Notes under the pieces: generated by a model
What the model was told of the DNA's origin: nothing
What the model saw: the letters and a program-made list of their open reading frames with translations, nothing else
Databases searched by the model: none
Part shown: positions 37,413 through 48,316 of the stretch, piece after piece
Numbering within the stretch: position 1 is the stretch's first letter
How the letters are laid out: each line of letters begins with the position of its first letter
Origin: Theobroma cacao
Taxonomy: Eukaryota; Streptophyta; Magnoliopsida; Malvales; Malvaceae
Length of the DNA stretch: 64,000 bases
Assembly (NCBI RefSeq): GCF_000208745.1
Contig: NC_030854.1
Span: forward strand, 19,591,210 to 19,655,209
Direction: 5' to 3'
Translations under genes and position numbers: made by a program

Positions 37413-38060
37413 ACTATTTAGTTTTAGGTTGTGGTGGCAGTGGCTCTGATTCTAAAATTGGTACTTGTTTACTTGTAGGTGGTGGAGTAGGATTACTTTT
37501 ACCTTAATTGGCTAAGTCCACTCTGTAACATTGAGTTGTGTAGGAAGGGTATTTAAGAGCATTGAAAATAGTAAATTCAACTACCTCTTCCTTAACTCTA
37601 GAAGTTATTCTACCTTCTTTTGCATTGTGCGCCTATAGTGGCTAAGAATGGACGTCTTAATATGATCAAAATTTCTAGATCCTCTTCCATCTCAAGTACT
37701 ATGAAGTCTACTATAATGAATAGTTTGCCAACTTTGAGCAAGACATCCTCTATCACCCACAGGGGTGCCTTGTCATTCTGTCAACTAGTTGTAGGGTAAC
37801 TACAATGGGTTGCATCTCCTTTAGTCCAACAGATAAAGGCATGATTGAGACACTAGCACCTAAATCACACAAAGCTTTTGAAAAATTAAAATTACCAATT
37901 AAGCAAGGGATAGAAAAACTCCCAAGGTCCTTAAGCTTTGGTGGAAGCTTGATCTGGATTATTACGCTACACTCTTCAATGAGTGTAATTGTCTTAAAGT
38001 CCTCTAATTTCCTCTTCTTTGTCCATATGTCCTTTTGAAACTTCACGTATGATGGCATTT
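37413..38060 (-). pseudogene. pol: Element G aspartic protease
   Basis: The open frame 37753-38058 shows MPSYVKFQKDI, then KLPPKLKDLGSFSIPCLIG, the active-site loop CDLGASVSIMPLS and VTLQLVDRM. The frame then breaks; VGKLF, VDFIVLEMEED and RRPFL are still readable down to about 37600. The active-site Asp-Leu-Gly-Ala-Ser is intact, the best-kept protease loop among the Athila/Tat copies here. Confidence 0.8.
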
Positions 38061-39045
38061 GCTCTAAAGCTTGTGTAAAAGGAATGTTGATGTGAAGCTT
38101 TTTGAATATCTCAAGAAATTTTTGGAATAGTTATCAAGCTTTTGTTTTTCAATGAGCTGGGGAGAGGGTGGTGATGGTAAAGTTGTCTTTGCTTCCTTTT
38201 CTTGAATTTGCTTGTCAGCTATCTTAATCACTGTTTCATTCTCAACATGTTTATCTCGAAGAGTAGCTTGCCTAACACTCTTAGTAACCTTTTTTCCACT
38301 CCTCAAGGTGATTGCCATAACTTGTTCTTTACTTTTTCTCCTTGGATTCACCTCTGCATCACTAGGCAATGTTCCTTGAGGTCGGTTGTTTAATGATTTG
38401 GCAAGTTGACCAGCCTGAGTCTCAAAGTTTCAAATTAATGCTGCTTGACTTTGAATGAGAGCTGTTTTGCTTTGTATGATGCTATCATTTTGTGTTATGT
38501 ACTGCTTTAGCAAATCTTCCATAGCGGGCTTCTTTCCTAAAATAGGTGCTCTGGCTTGCTATTGTAATCTTGAAGGTGCATTTAGCCTTGAAGTTGAGGA
38601 CGAACCTTGATTATTAGCCCATAAGAATTTGGATGGTCTTCCACCCTAGGTTGTAAGTGTTCGAGTAAAGGTTGTTTTGCTGTCTATTACCCATAAATTG
38701 CACTAACTTTGTTGAACTTGGACATTGATGTCTTGCATGATTATCGCCACAAAACTCACAAGCTACAAAAAGACTTTGTAAACTATTAGTACCAAAAGAT
38801 TCAAGAGTTTTAGTTAAAGTTGCTACCTAAACAGATAATACTATCATAGTATCAACATCATGAATTGCAATTACTCTTCTCTGCATTAATTGCTCTATAG
38901 GCCACTAGTAATTATTTGCAGACATCTCCTTTAATAAATCATATGCCTCATCTATCAACTTAGCCATTAAAGCTCCTCCTGCTACAGCATCTATGGTAGT
39001 TCGAACATGCCCATTCAAACCATTATAAAAAGTTTGCACTTGAAT
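38061..39045 (-). pseudogene. gag: Element G gag, C-terminal half
   Basis: Minus-strand reading from 39045 gives QTFYNGLNGHVRTTIDAVAG then GALMAKLIDEAYDLL, a zinc-knuckle-like CEFCGDNHARHQC (about 38715-38755), an Asn/Gly-rich part, and the tail PSDAEVNPRRKSKEQ followed by MAITLRSGKK in the open frame 38064-38369. The capsid N-terminal half is missing. Several stops are present. Confidence 0.75.
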
Positions 39046-39049
39046 AATG

Positions 39050-39166
39050 CATGTCAAGAACAATGAAGTCTACAAGAAAAATAAATTTATTAACTTTAAC
39101 TAATGCATATTCAATAATACCTTTTAAGTGAAAGATCGATCAGCAAGTTGTACAGTCACAGAAGTT
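39050..39166 (-). pseudogene. pol: Isolated protease fragment
   Basis: Minus-strand reading gives VTVQLADRSF, then VKVNKFIFLVDFIVLDM, the middle of an Athila/Tat protease. It lies upstream of a gag fragment, the reverse of normal order, so it comes from a different copy or a rearrangement. Confidence 0.65.
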
Positions 39167-39630
39167 GTCATGACCCAAGCCTAGGGGCCATGGTTGGTGC
39201 ACGAGTCTAGGAAATAGAACCAGCGAAATTGAAGCAAGCCTCTAATAGAACAACCAGACAAGTAGACATTAACACTAATTCACAAGGCATAAATATTAGC
39301 ACATTTTATAACATAGGTTCAAATATGACCATAACAAATTACCCATAACATTTTAATCAACAAGAGTACAATATTGTGCTATTAACAAGAGCCATACAAG
39401 GGCTATTGTAGTGGGTCCTAAGCCCATATAAAGTAAACCAGAGTTTTACACATTGTGGTGCAACATAGAGCCATTCAAAATAAACATTTAACACTAGTAT
39501 CAAAATCAGTGGCATGGACTCGTGGATCGAGATTTCCAACCAAATGCCAAAAGTGTCGATAACCTAACTAATACTGACCACTCGCTTCCAACTACAAGAA
39601 TCCCCAAAGCTACTTATCTCACATGGGAAC
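39167..39630 (-). mobile_element. H-like LTR end fragment
   Basis: It starts TGTCATGACCCAAGCC on the plus strand and resembles the H LTR end (ggccatgg, later 'aagcaagcc'). It is much diverged and loses similarity within a few hundred bases. The right limit is approximate, and no target duplication is seen. Confidence 0.5.
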
Positions 39631-39639
39631 AAGACATTG

Positions 39640-39700
39640 GGCGAGTTTTCTTTAATAAGAAAATTTAACTCTTAATTTTGTCATTCCAAAATAAGGAGAT
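39640..39700 (+). other. J polypurine tract and 3' internal tail
   Basis: 'attttgtcattccaaaataaggagat' in content: a short copia-type internal tail with a purine run (39690-39699) directly before the LTR start TGTTAG at 39701. Confidence 0.55.
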
Positions 39701-40398
39701 TGTTAGCTTTCTTCTTGTTTTGAAATGACAAAATTGATTGAACTTAATGAGCTCGGAAAATGAATGAAGGATACTTTTGAATATGAAGAAAATCCTCAAA
39801 GATGTTTTGAAAATGAACTTAAGAACAAGATATATTGAAAGGTTAAGATTGATTGAACATGCTTTAAATGTGAATGATCATGCTCTTAAACATAAAGAAA
39901 TGTCTTTTAGTTTTCTTAAGGATCTCTTGTTTTCAAAAGTGAAAGTGCTAGCTTGAGAATCATATTTGCAAAAGAACAAACTTGATTCTTAAATGAGAAC
40001 GAAGCAAAATTTATTTCTTTATCGTAGGAAGAATCGATTCTAAAGAAAGGAGAAGTCAATTCTTAAGCAAACATTAACAATGAAGAATCAATTCTGAAAA
40101 GAGAATAAGTCAGTTCTTGGAAGACAAAAGCTCCAAGATTTGTGAAGAAGCAACACCTCAAAGAGAAAAGAATTGATTCTAGAAGAACAAAATGCAAAAG
40201 GCAAAAATAAAAAGAAGAAAGAATCGATTCTACATGGAGATGATAACTATTCTTGAAGGAGCAAAAGCAAGATTCAGAAACTTGGTGACCAAGAATAATA
40301 TGGTATAATTGGATAAGATTGGAGTGCCAAAAATCAAGCTCAAATTGAAATTTTGGTGCTAGACCATAGTGAAGAACCGACACCTTAAGGTAGAAGAA

Positions 40399-41848
40399 TG
40401 TCAGCTAAAATCCTACTACGCAAGTATACGTATTGAATAGATAGTATATTAACAAGCAGAGTATCGATCCCATAGGGAATTGATCTAAAAATTTACTAAG
40501 TACTAAAATTAGAACAATTTGATCTTATCCAAACAATCAAACTCAAATAACTAAATTAATTAACTAAAACTAATTCAATTAAAAAGTAAAGCAACAAAAT
40601 AATTGGGTAAAAAGCAAATCAAACAAGCCTAGGATTACAATATCCCTCACACTTCATCTAAATCTTACCTTTCTTCCTTAACTTATTTCAATGGGTTGAA
40701 TTGCTAATCTAGAGTCCTAAATTATTTATAAGGGTCTCCCGACTCATCTTATAAAAATATCTATTTTAGCCAAAACACTATATCCCTATGTGAATTGAAA
40801 CTAAAATAGACTCATTAAGTTCAGGCTCCAATCTGGCTACATATGGCTTATAGGTATATCCCTATCATATAGGCAAATCAAATAATATGATCATATGCTA
40901 TCCCAATTTTAGTCTACTCTAAACTTCCTCTTCCAAGTTTGTTTAGGTTCCTAGATCAATTTAATTGGTGGCCAAGCAATTAAAAACATTAAGAACAAAT
41001 TGGAATAAACAATTCAAATCCCATTAAAAATAAGTAAGAAAGAGATTAAAAACTTAGATTACATGTGAGTTCAATTGCAATCCTAGAAAAAGAAAATTAG
41101 CTACTCATAATTGTAAAATAAAATAACATTATATAAAATTCAACCATTGAGAGTAAAAAGAACAATAAAAGCCAAGGAATAAAACAAAACAATATTTGCC
41201 GCCTTGATCTCCAGGTTTCAACCTCAACTTCTAGCTTCTTGAATCTCTCAAAAGTTCTGTCCCTAATGTTGTTAAACATATCCTATTTATGCTAATAAGC
41301 TTAACCTAAAGTTCCTTAAGCTGACCTAGGGTTTAATTGGGCTTCAAAGTGTAATGAGAGGCCCAAAAATCAATTGTCCATCTTTACAAATTTCCATTCC
41401 CGTCACAGTACATCTAGCTATTTTTTGATACAATTTTCTCTTTACTCGAAGCATAACTGGGTAAAGTAATCCTCATAAAAGTTGTAGTTCTCTCTCTTAG
41501 CTTTTCAATGGTTTAAGAATCACATCATTTGAAGTTCTGTAACTCGAGATATGACTAAAATACTATAGTATATGCAAGCAAATTCTAGGTCTTTCAATAC
41601 CTTACTTTCCAAAATTAAGCCCAATCTCTTTTACTCCTACGAAAAAAAAAAATATATATATATATATATATAAACTAATAAATAATAACCAAATTAAAAG
41701 GAATAACATAAAATTAAAATAACTGACTTAAAAGTAACCTAATTGTAAAAAGAACTAAAAATAAGTAGATTATAATTGAAAATTGAGGACTTAGCTAATA
41801 TTTCATAAAAAAATTGGACTAAAATAATTCTATAAAATAGAATTATCA
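40399..41848 (-). mobile_element. S2: solo LTR inside the J LTR
   Basis: A 1,450-bp LTR that on its own strand starts TGATAATTC and ends GCTGACA. Perfect 5-bp duplications AAGAA lie at 40394-40398 and 41849-41853. It matches S1 in inverted orientation. It carries the shared module at about 41430-41575 and an (AT)n run at 41652-41673. Confidence 0.9.
41652..41673. repeat. (AT)n microsatellite
   Basis: Eleven AT units after an A-run, inside S2. Confidence 0.9.
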
Positions 41849-42813
41849 AAGAATCGATTCTCCAAGATTGCAAAGGTGTGACCTTTGAACCTAGTTGGAG
41901 AAGAACTAAAATCTCATAATAGAAGAATTGATTCTCCAAAAGATAGAAATGTCCAGACTTTGTGACGAACCAATAACTTAATAACGAATAATTAATTCTC
42001 CATATGCAACAAAAATGTGCAAGCTGGCTAAAACGTACGAAAAGTGATTCAAATTTCATTAGAATGAGCAAGAAATCATAGAAGCTATATATACCTACCT
42101 TGGGAATGTTAAAGCAAGGAACTTGAACAATTTTGAATCATCCTTGAAGAGAAAATAAGAGGAAAAAAAGTTGTGAGAAAAAAAATTCTATCTTTAAGCT
42201 AGCGTGGATACTAAATATCATATTTTTATCCTTTAGCTAATACTTTCTAAGCTTAAACCTTCTTCCATCATTCATATCCTTTGAGAAAGCTCTCATCTTT
42301 CTAAACCTAAACTTTTTTACTAGCCTTTCTAGACGTTTTGAGCTAAAGGCTCATGAGAATCCACTGTGGTAGAGTGGTTTTGCTTGATCCTTTAAAAGGC
42401 TGTGTTTTGTGTATAGGTTATGCTTGAACTTGAAAAAGGTAGTGTCTTAGTAGAGGTTACTCTTGATCCTAGTAAAAGGCATGTTGTGAAAGTGACACCT
42501 GATCCAAGTTAGAGGCATGGTGTAAAAGTTACGCCTGATCTTGTTGAAAATGCGAGTTGATAGTGGATTCAAACTCCTTATGGTATTAAAAGAGAGGTCA
42601 TAGGTTTTGGAAGGCCGAACCTCCATAAAATCCTACCAAGTACTCTTTATTTTTATACTCTTTACTTATTAGTGTCATATGCTATTTTACTATTCTATTT
42701 TCTCATATTTCTTCTTCATTTTTAAAGCTTTGAGAAAAAAAAGGGATTTTTATTTCACAACTAATTCATTCCCTTTCTTTGTACTTTTACTTTAAGCTTA
42801 TCTTTTTAACAAT

Positions 42814-42825
42814 TGGTATCAGAGT
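42814..42825 (+). other. J primer-binding site
   Basis: TGGTATCAGAGT, two bases after the LTR end, is complementary in 11 of 12 positions to the 3' end of initiator tRNA-Met (TGGTATCAGAGC), the standard primer of copia elements. Confidence 0.8.
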
Positions 42826-42894
42826 AGGTTCTCAAGTTTTAGCAGGTTTAACCACCTTTGAGGGATCTTGAACAAAAAGCTTAAAGTAACGGTA

Positions 42895-43985
42895 ATGGCA
42901 TCCACTAACTTCATTGAAGAAAGACAATCTATCATGCGACCTCTTTTGTTCAAAGGGGAGAACTACCCATTCTGGAAAATGAGGTTTGAAAACTTTATAC
43001 AATTTATTGATTTGGATATTTGGGATATTATTGTTAATGGACCTCACACCTTTAATAAAACTGTTAATGGTGTGAAACATATTAAAATAAGAGTAGAATG
43101 GGATGATAAAGATAAAAAGTTTAGACGATTGAATCACAAAACTTTAATAGCTATTTTGTGTGCTTTTAGTGGGAGTGAATTTAATGGGGTAGCTATGTGC
43201 TCTTTTGCAAAATAGATTTGGGACACTTTAGAAAACTGCTATGAAGGCACTAGTCAAGTAAAGGAATAAAAAATTAGTATGTTGATACTTGACTATGAGT
43301 TCTTCAAGATGATAGATGAGGAATCCATTAAAGAGATGTTTTAGAGATTCACAAAGATTATTAGAGGACTAAAAGCATTAGGAAAGAAATTTCCAAATGC
43401 ACAACTTGTGAAGGAAATCTTCCACTACTTACCAAAGTCATAGAAACCTAAGGTGACTGCCATTGAAGAAGCTAAGGACTTAAATGTCCTTAAGCTTGAT
43501 TAGCTCCTAGGATCTTTACTTACTGAGGAAATGACCCTTAGCCATGAAAAAGAAAGAGACAAGGCAATTTGAGAAGAATAAAAAAGAAATGACATTGCCC
43601 TTAAAGCTGTAAAACAGAGTGATGAAAAGTCACTTAGGAGTGATAATGAAAAAGAGGATGACGAAGAGATAACACTATTGACCATAAGGTTCAATAGATT
43701 TTTAAGGAACAAACAAGTGAACAGAAGGTTTTTTAAGAAAGAAAAACCAAGGAGAGATATAAGAAGAGACATGCCAAAGGATGATCAAGAAATAGAGAAC
43801 ATCATCTGTTATCAAAAATACCCCAAGGACTCTAAGAAGAAAGCAATGATTGCTTCTTGTAGTGACAATGATGAGTCACAAAATAAAGAAGAGAAGGAGG
43901 CTACAAAGCTCTACTTTATGGTACTTGATCATCCTATGGATGATGAAGATGCAGAGTCAAGCAAACAAGAAAAAAATTTATAAGT
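42895..43985 (+). pseudogene. gag: J gag, first copy
   Basis: ATG at 42895 (MASTNF) was chosen over the one at 42868 because copia gags commonly begin this way. Then come PLLFKGENYPFWKMRFENF, DIWDIIVNG, an ALC-like segment, IWDTLENCYEGT, FPNAQLV and KVTAIEEAKDL: the UBN2-type gag of plant copia elements. The zinc knuckle is ruined (CYQKYPKDSK near 43808, most Cys/His lost). Stops at 43213, 43267, 43342 and 43441 and further on. Confidence 0.8.
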
Positions 43986-44107
43986 ATCTTGACTCTAAAT
44001 TTCTACATCACACAATTTTCATCAAAGAGATATGTATGAACCTTGAAGCAAAATAAAGCAACACAAATGTTGAAGAAAATCGTAATCATCAACATGAAGA
44101 ACTTGAA

Positions 44108-44460
44108 GTTGCCACCTTAATGGACATAGATTATGCTCCACCAATTCTTAGCAGAGAAATATCATCTGTGGAACTTCGAAAGTTTAGTGGTGAAAACTAT
44201 TCTCAATGGAAATTCAAATAAAGCAATTCAATCAGACATATTATCCAAAAATTTGGAGTACAATTGAAGAAGAACCACTTAAGATGATCAATGAAATGTA
44301 TGAGTGTGATTGAAATGATTGGAAAATGTTAAAGCTAATGTTAAGGCCATGAATATTCTCTTTAATAAACTCAAAGAATGAATATACAACAAAGTCTTTA
44401 TATGCAACAGTGCCAAAGAAATATGAAAAAAACTAGAATCTCTGTATGAAGAGAAAGAGC
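44108..44460 (+). pseudogene. gag: Second gag-like copy in J
   Basis: After the first gag another gag start is readable: VELRKFSGENYSQWKFK, then in a shifted frame YYPKIWSTIEEEPLK, NILFNKLKE and AKEI*KKLESLYEE. These line up with FKGENYPFWKM, DIWDI and IWDTLENCYEG of the first copy. The two copies are clearly diverged, so this is an old duplication or a fusion with another copia element. Confidence 0.65.
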
Positions 44461-45673
44461 TAGAGGAAGAAGATTGTGAAAAAGAAAGTTCAACAAGTGG
44501 TGAAAAATCAACAAGGATTAAATCCTCAAGACAAGATTGTGAAGCAAATTCATCTTGTAAATGATGTTCATCCTCAAATTAGGAAGAAAAAGTAAAAGTC
44601 TTGACATATGATATGTTCACATATACACTTGATGAATTTGAAGAATTCTTTGATGAAATATTTCATAAATATGAAAAGATGAAGTTGGAAAAAGAAGAAA
44701 TGACTTCAAGTTTTAGTATAGAAAATGATTTCTTGGATATGAGAAACTCTAGTTAGAAAATGAAAAGAAGAAACTAAAAGTGAAATTGAGGTTATGTTAA
44801 AAACAATCTAAATAACGTAGGTAAGGAAAATATAAAACTGAGAAATGCTATTGAAAATTACTAAAAGAAAATTGACTAAATAGACTATAAGTAAAGTGAA
44901 CAAATTTTTTTGTGATTGCTGTGAGTAACAAAAAGGATCTAAAGACATTTAGATATCAAAAGTTCAATTGAGAGATTGTCTTATAAATAAACAAAAGCAG
45001 GAAATAGCAAAGTCTTGAAAGTGGGTATACAATGAAAATAGGTGATTTCTGTGCCAAAAGCCATTTCTCTGTGTATAATGATTTATTACATTCTTATTTT
45101 AAATGTCTAAAAAATTGATTGATTCATCATTGATTAAGCAGTATACATTATGCCTTGAATATCATTAATTGAAATTGACCATTTTAAGTTAATTCGTGAC
45201 TCATTTCTTTTTAACGAAACATAATTTGAATAAATGATATTCTGATGAAAATCTTGTGTGTTTATTTGTTGCATTCATACATAATAACATACGCATGCAT
45301 TCTTTCTAGTTCAAAGAAAGTTGTGTACTGAACAAATTTCTTCTATAAAATCGATTTTTTGGCAGTTTGTCTTTTCTTCTCTGACATTCGAGAACCAACT
45401 TCTAGTTTTCAAAGAATTGATTCAAGTCATATAAAAATTTATTTTCTTGTGCTTTTAAAATTAGAAAGACCCGTGAACTTCTAATTTCAAAAGACACCTT
45501 TACAACTACAAAGATCACTCATGAAGGTCATAACCCTTCATATTCTTAAAAAGTGTGACTTTTCAACATTTTCCTTCCCTTCACAACTATATATTGAATT
45601 TTCATTCAAGGTACAACATCTTTAAAGAAGAAATATGTATAGTACACAAGAAAACAACAACTCCTTTTCAAAT
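44461..45673 (+). other. J remainder without recognisable genes
   Basis: 44461-44930 is Lys/Glu-rich in broken frames, like the coiled-coil tail of a gag. 44930-45673 shows no homology I can name; one GAATTGATTC word of the J type lies at 45414-45423. No protease, integrase or RT is visible, so copia pol has been lost. Confidence 0.55.
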
Positions 45674-46369
45674 TGTCACAGCCTAAATACCGGGCCATGA
45701 TCGACGCATGGGCCCAATGGGCATTACCCACTAAGCCCAAGCAAGCCTTTTTATGCAAACCCAATCATCATTCCCAACCATCATTTCTAAAACCACATAT
45801 TGCAACTCTCAATTATAAATATTTTAGTAACGTTTTATAGCAATCCAATATTCACATTTGTATTATGCTAACATAGTATCACTCATTTGCCACCTTACAG
45901 TGGCATCAGTAATCAAATATACATATTTGATTTTTAACATGAATCTTAGTGGTCTTCATTACTTATACATGTACACAGGCATAAGACTCTTGACCATCAG
46001 CGGAATGACTCTAGGTGAAGATATAGCTACTGAGTTGCCATAGTACCTACCAAAAAGATTAGCATACGTGGACAGCTAAATCTAGGTCCCAACTGCCTTT
46101 CAATCTAAAAACATGAAGTTTAAAAATGTGAGTATAAACTCAGTGAGTGAACACAGGAAGGGAAGAAGCAATCGATAGGAAGAATTTGGAAATCATGATG
46201 CACTTGTTTCAAAAACAATGCAATTGATTTAATTTCTTACTAAAACCCCCTCATTTCAAACTTTGATGAATAACCTCATAGTGTTGCAAAAACCCATGAT
46301 CAATCCATGAAGTTAAATGGGTGAAAAATATGTTAAAATCAAGCAAGGTAGAAAGCATGGCAACAAGTT

Positions 46370-46690
46370 TCTCGCTGCAGCGAGAAACAGTCTCAGTTTG
46401 CATATGTTTCAGTTTTTCTATTATATCTCCCACCACAGAAGTCCAATTGACTTGATTATTAAGCCATTAGAAAGCTAAGATGTAGGAATACAACTTTTAT
46501 GTTTACCACTATTCCCAATTCTGGCGGGAAGGTGGTCAAAAACTTCATCGAAGTGAAAGTACTGCACCAAAACCTGAGAGTTTCTTGCTGCAGCGAGATT
46601 TATTCTTGCTGCAACGAGAATCAGGCCAGTGTGACCTCTAAAACCTGAGAGTTTCTCACTACAGCGAAAATGAATCTTGTTGTAGCGAGA
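46370..46690. repeat. Five 16-bp palindromic words (H2)
   Basis: Perfect TCTCGCTGCAGCGAGA at 46370-46385; variants at 46583-46598, 46604-46619, 46654-46669 and 46675-46690. Confidence 0.85.
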
Positions 46691-46847
46691 AACAGAGCAT
46701 TTTAATTGAAATGGGTCTTGTTCCATCAAAAGCCATTTTCTTGTTGAAATGAAAAGCAATTTGAGAGCAATTAACAATGCCAACTTGCAACACAATCACA
46801 AATATTTTCATAACTTTCTATAACACACATATATATACATATGCATT

Positions 46848-46968
46848 CATCATCATGTGTGCACTCCCTACTCGTACACTTCAACATCATCATGTGTGCA
46901 CTCCCTACTTGCACACTCTAACATCATCATGTGTGCACTCCCTACTTGCACACTTCAACATCCTCACA
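46848..46968. repeat. 37-bp minisatellite in H2
   Basis: About 3.2 tandem copies of a 37-base unit containing 'catcatcatgtgtgcact' and 'ccctacttgcacact'. Neighbouring copies start 'gcactccc' at 46861, 46898 and 46935. A decayed version sits at the same place in H1 (12400-12530). Confidence 0.85.
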
Positions 46969-48316
46969 CAACATTATTCATCAATGCACAATGTATATTC
47001 ATATACATACATACCAACATAATATAAGAACACATGGATTCATCCTTTTACCCATTTCACATTTTCACAACATCAAAGCATTTTATCAAGGGCTTGTTCC
47101 CCAGCACACATTTTTAAATAAAAGTTGGATAAAATCATTCAATTGTTTCATCCAAATATATTTACATCTCCCAAAGCTTTGAAATGCAAGTTCACTCACC
47201 GGTCTTGTTGATTCTTTTGCTTGACTCTAACCTCAACTAATACTCCAAATGGACATGTGAGGCCTTGTTGGAACCTATACACACACAACATCACAACCAA
47301 CCCAAATTGGCAGTAATATAATCCAAAAGCTCTTTCCTAATCAAGTTCCACTAGTTATTCCTAACTAGCTTCCAATTGCCATTAAATGGCTAGTTATTCA
47401 CACTACTCTAGTCACCCTAAAAGTGAATAAACAACCTCAATGATAAAACACTCACAAACCCCATTGTTAGCCATTATCAACAACTAAAGAAATTTAACCC
47501 TAACTTAACTCACCTTGATGGTCTTCGTAGTTGAATTCTCTTTCAAAATTCTTCAAGCTAAGAAGGGAAATCACTCTCTCTCTCTACATGTCTAGCTAGT
47601 GGGAGGAAGATGGAAGTAAAACTTTTTAAGGGTTTTAAGGTGAGAGAGTGAAAGAGCATAAAAGGTTCTATGAAAAAGTGCTCACAAGCATGAAATTGAA
47701 GCTAGAGAGAGAAAGTTATGGAAGCTTTAAGGGAGGCTCCCATGGAGATGAAGAAATGTGAGAGGGGAAAGGAAGAAGAAATGGCTAGAAGCTGCTAGAA
47801 ATTGCTGGAGCTTTAGATATTTATATCTAAAGTTTATCCATTTTCACATAAATTACCAAAATGCCCTTAACATGGTGACTTTGTCTTCCTCTCTTCCTTT
47901 GTGCAACCTTTTACTCTTTTGACACTAGGGCAAGGTCCATAATAGTCTAGAAATACTCAGGTTCACGAAAACATAAAAATTTAGACTCGAGATGCAAAAT
48001 GACCATTTTACCCCTATCGTGGAAATTATCATTATTTTTATCTTCTTCATTTATTTACCATCATAAACATCATTTATTCCTTCCTTAGGCCTATTTAGAC
48101 CTTAATAGCATCAAGAAAACCTGCTCGTAGGAGCTCACAAAGAGAAATTATGAAATTACCCCTGGTCTGCATTATCGCGTCTACTTCTAGTTATGTGTTT
48201 ATGGAGATCGAGATTTCACAAGTTCACTTTTGAATTACCCTTTTGAACTCGGTAATTAATCTCAATTGGCATCTGTAAACTTTGTTAGCCACCGTATCAA
48301 AATACGGGGTACTACA

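Larger units (their letters stand above)
34218..39049 (-). mobile_element. Element G: Athila/Tat-type element with pol deleted
   Basis: On the minus strand: gag part (about 38380-39045), gag tail and protease (37500-38370), a jump into the integrase C-terminus (37120-37412), a 1.5-kb 3' noncoding region, a polypurine tract and an LTR that is cut at 34218. RT, RNase H and most of integrase are missing. Gene content and noncoding segments match element C. Confidence 0.8.
39701..42811 (+). mobile_element. J: Ty1/copia-type LTR (contains S2)
   Basis: It begins TGTTAGC and ends AACA at 42811, two bases before a primer-binding site. Without S2 and one duplication copy it is about 1.66 kb. It carries several copies of GAATCGATTC or one-base variants (40031, 40085, 40170, 40221, 41851, 41935). 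The LTR plus downstream gag and tRNA-Met-type primer site support a copia-like element. Confidence 0.75.
45674..48316 (-). mobile_element. H2: 3' LTR of an H-family element
   Basis: On its own strand it starts TGTAGTACCCCG at 48316, directly after a purine tract (AAGTGAAGGAGAT, plus 48317-48329), and ends GGCTGTGACA at 45674. It is collinear with H1, except for an extra 96 bp at its start and a ~175-bp segment at 46386-46560. Flank CAAAT (45669-45673) has no partner in the window because the 5' LTR lies beyond 64000. Confidence 0.75.

Noticed and set aside
41652..41673. (AT)n run as a functional element or matrix-attachment signal.
   Set aside because: A simple microsatellite following an A-run; nothing else supports a function.
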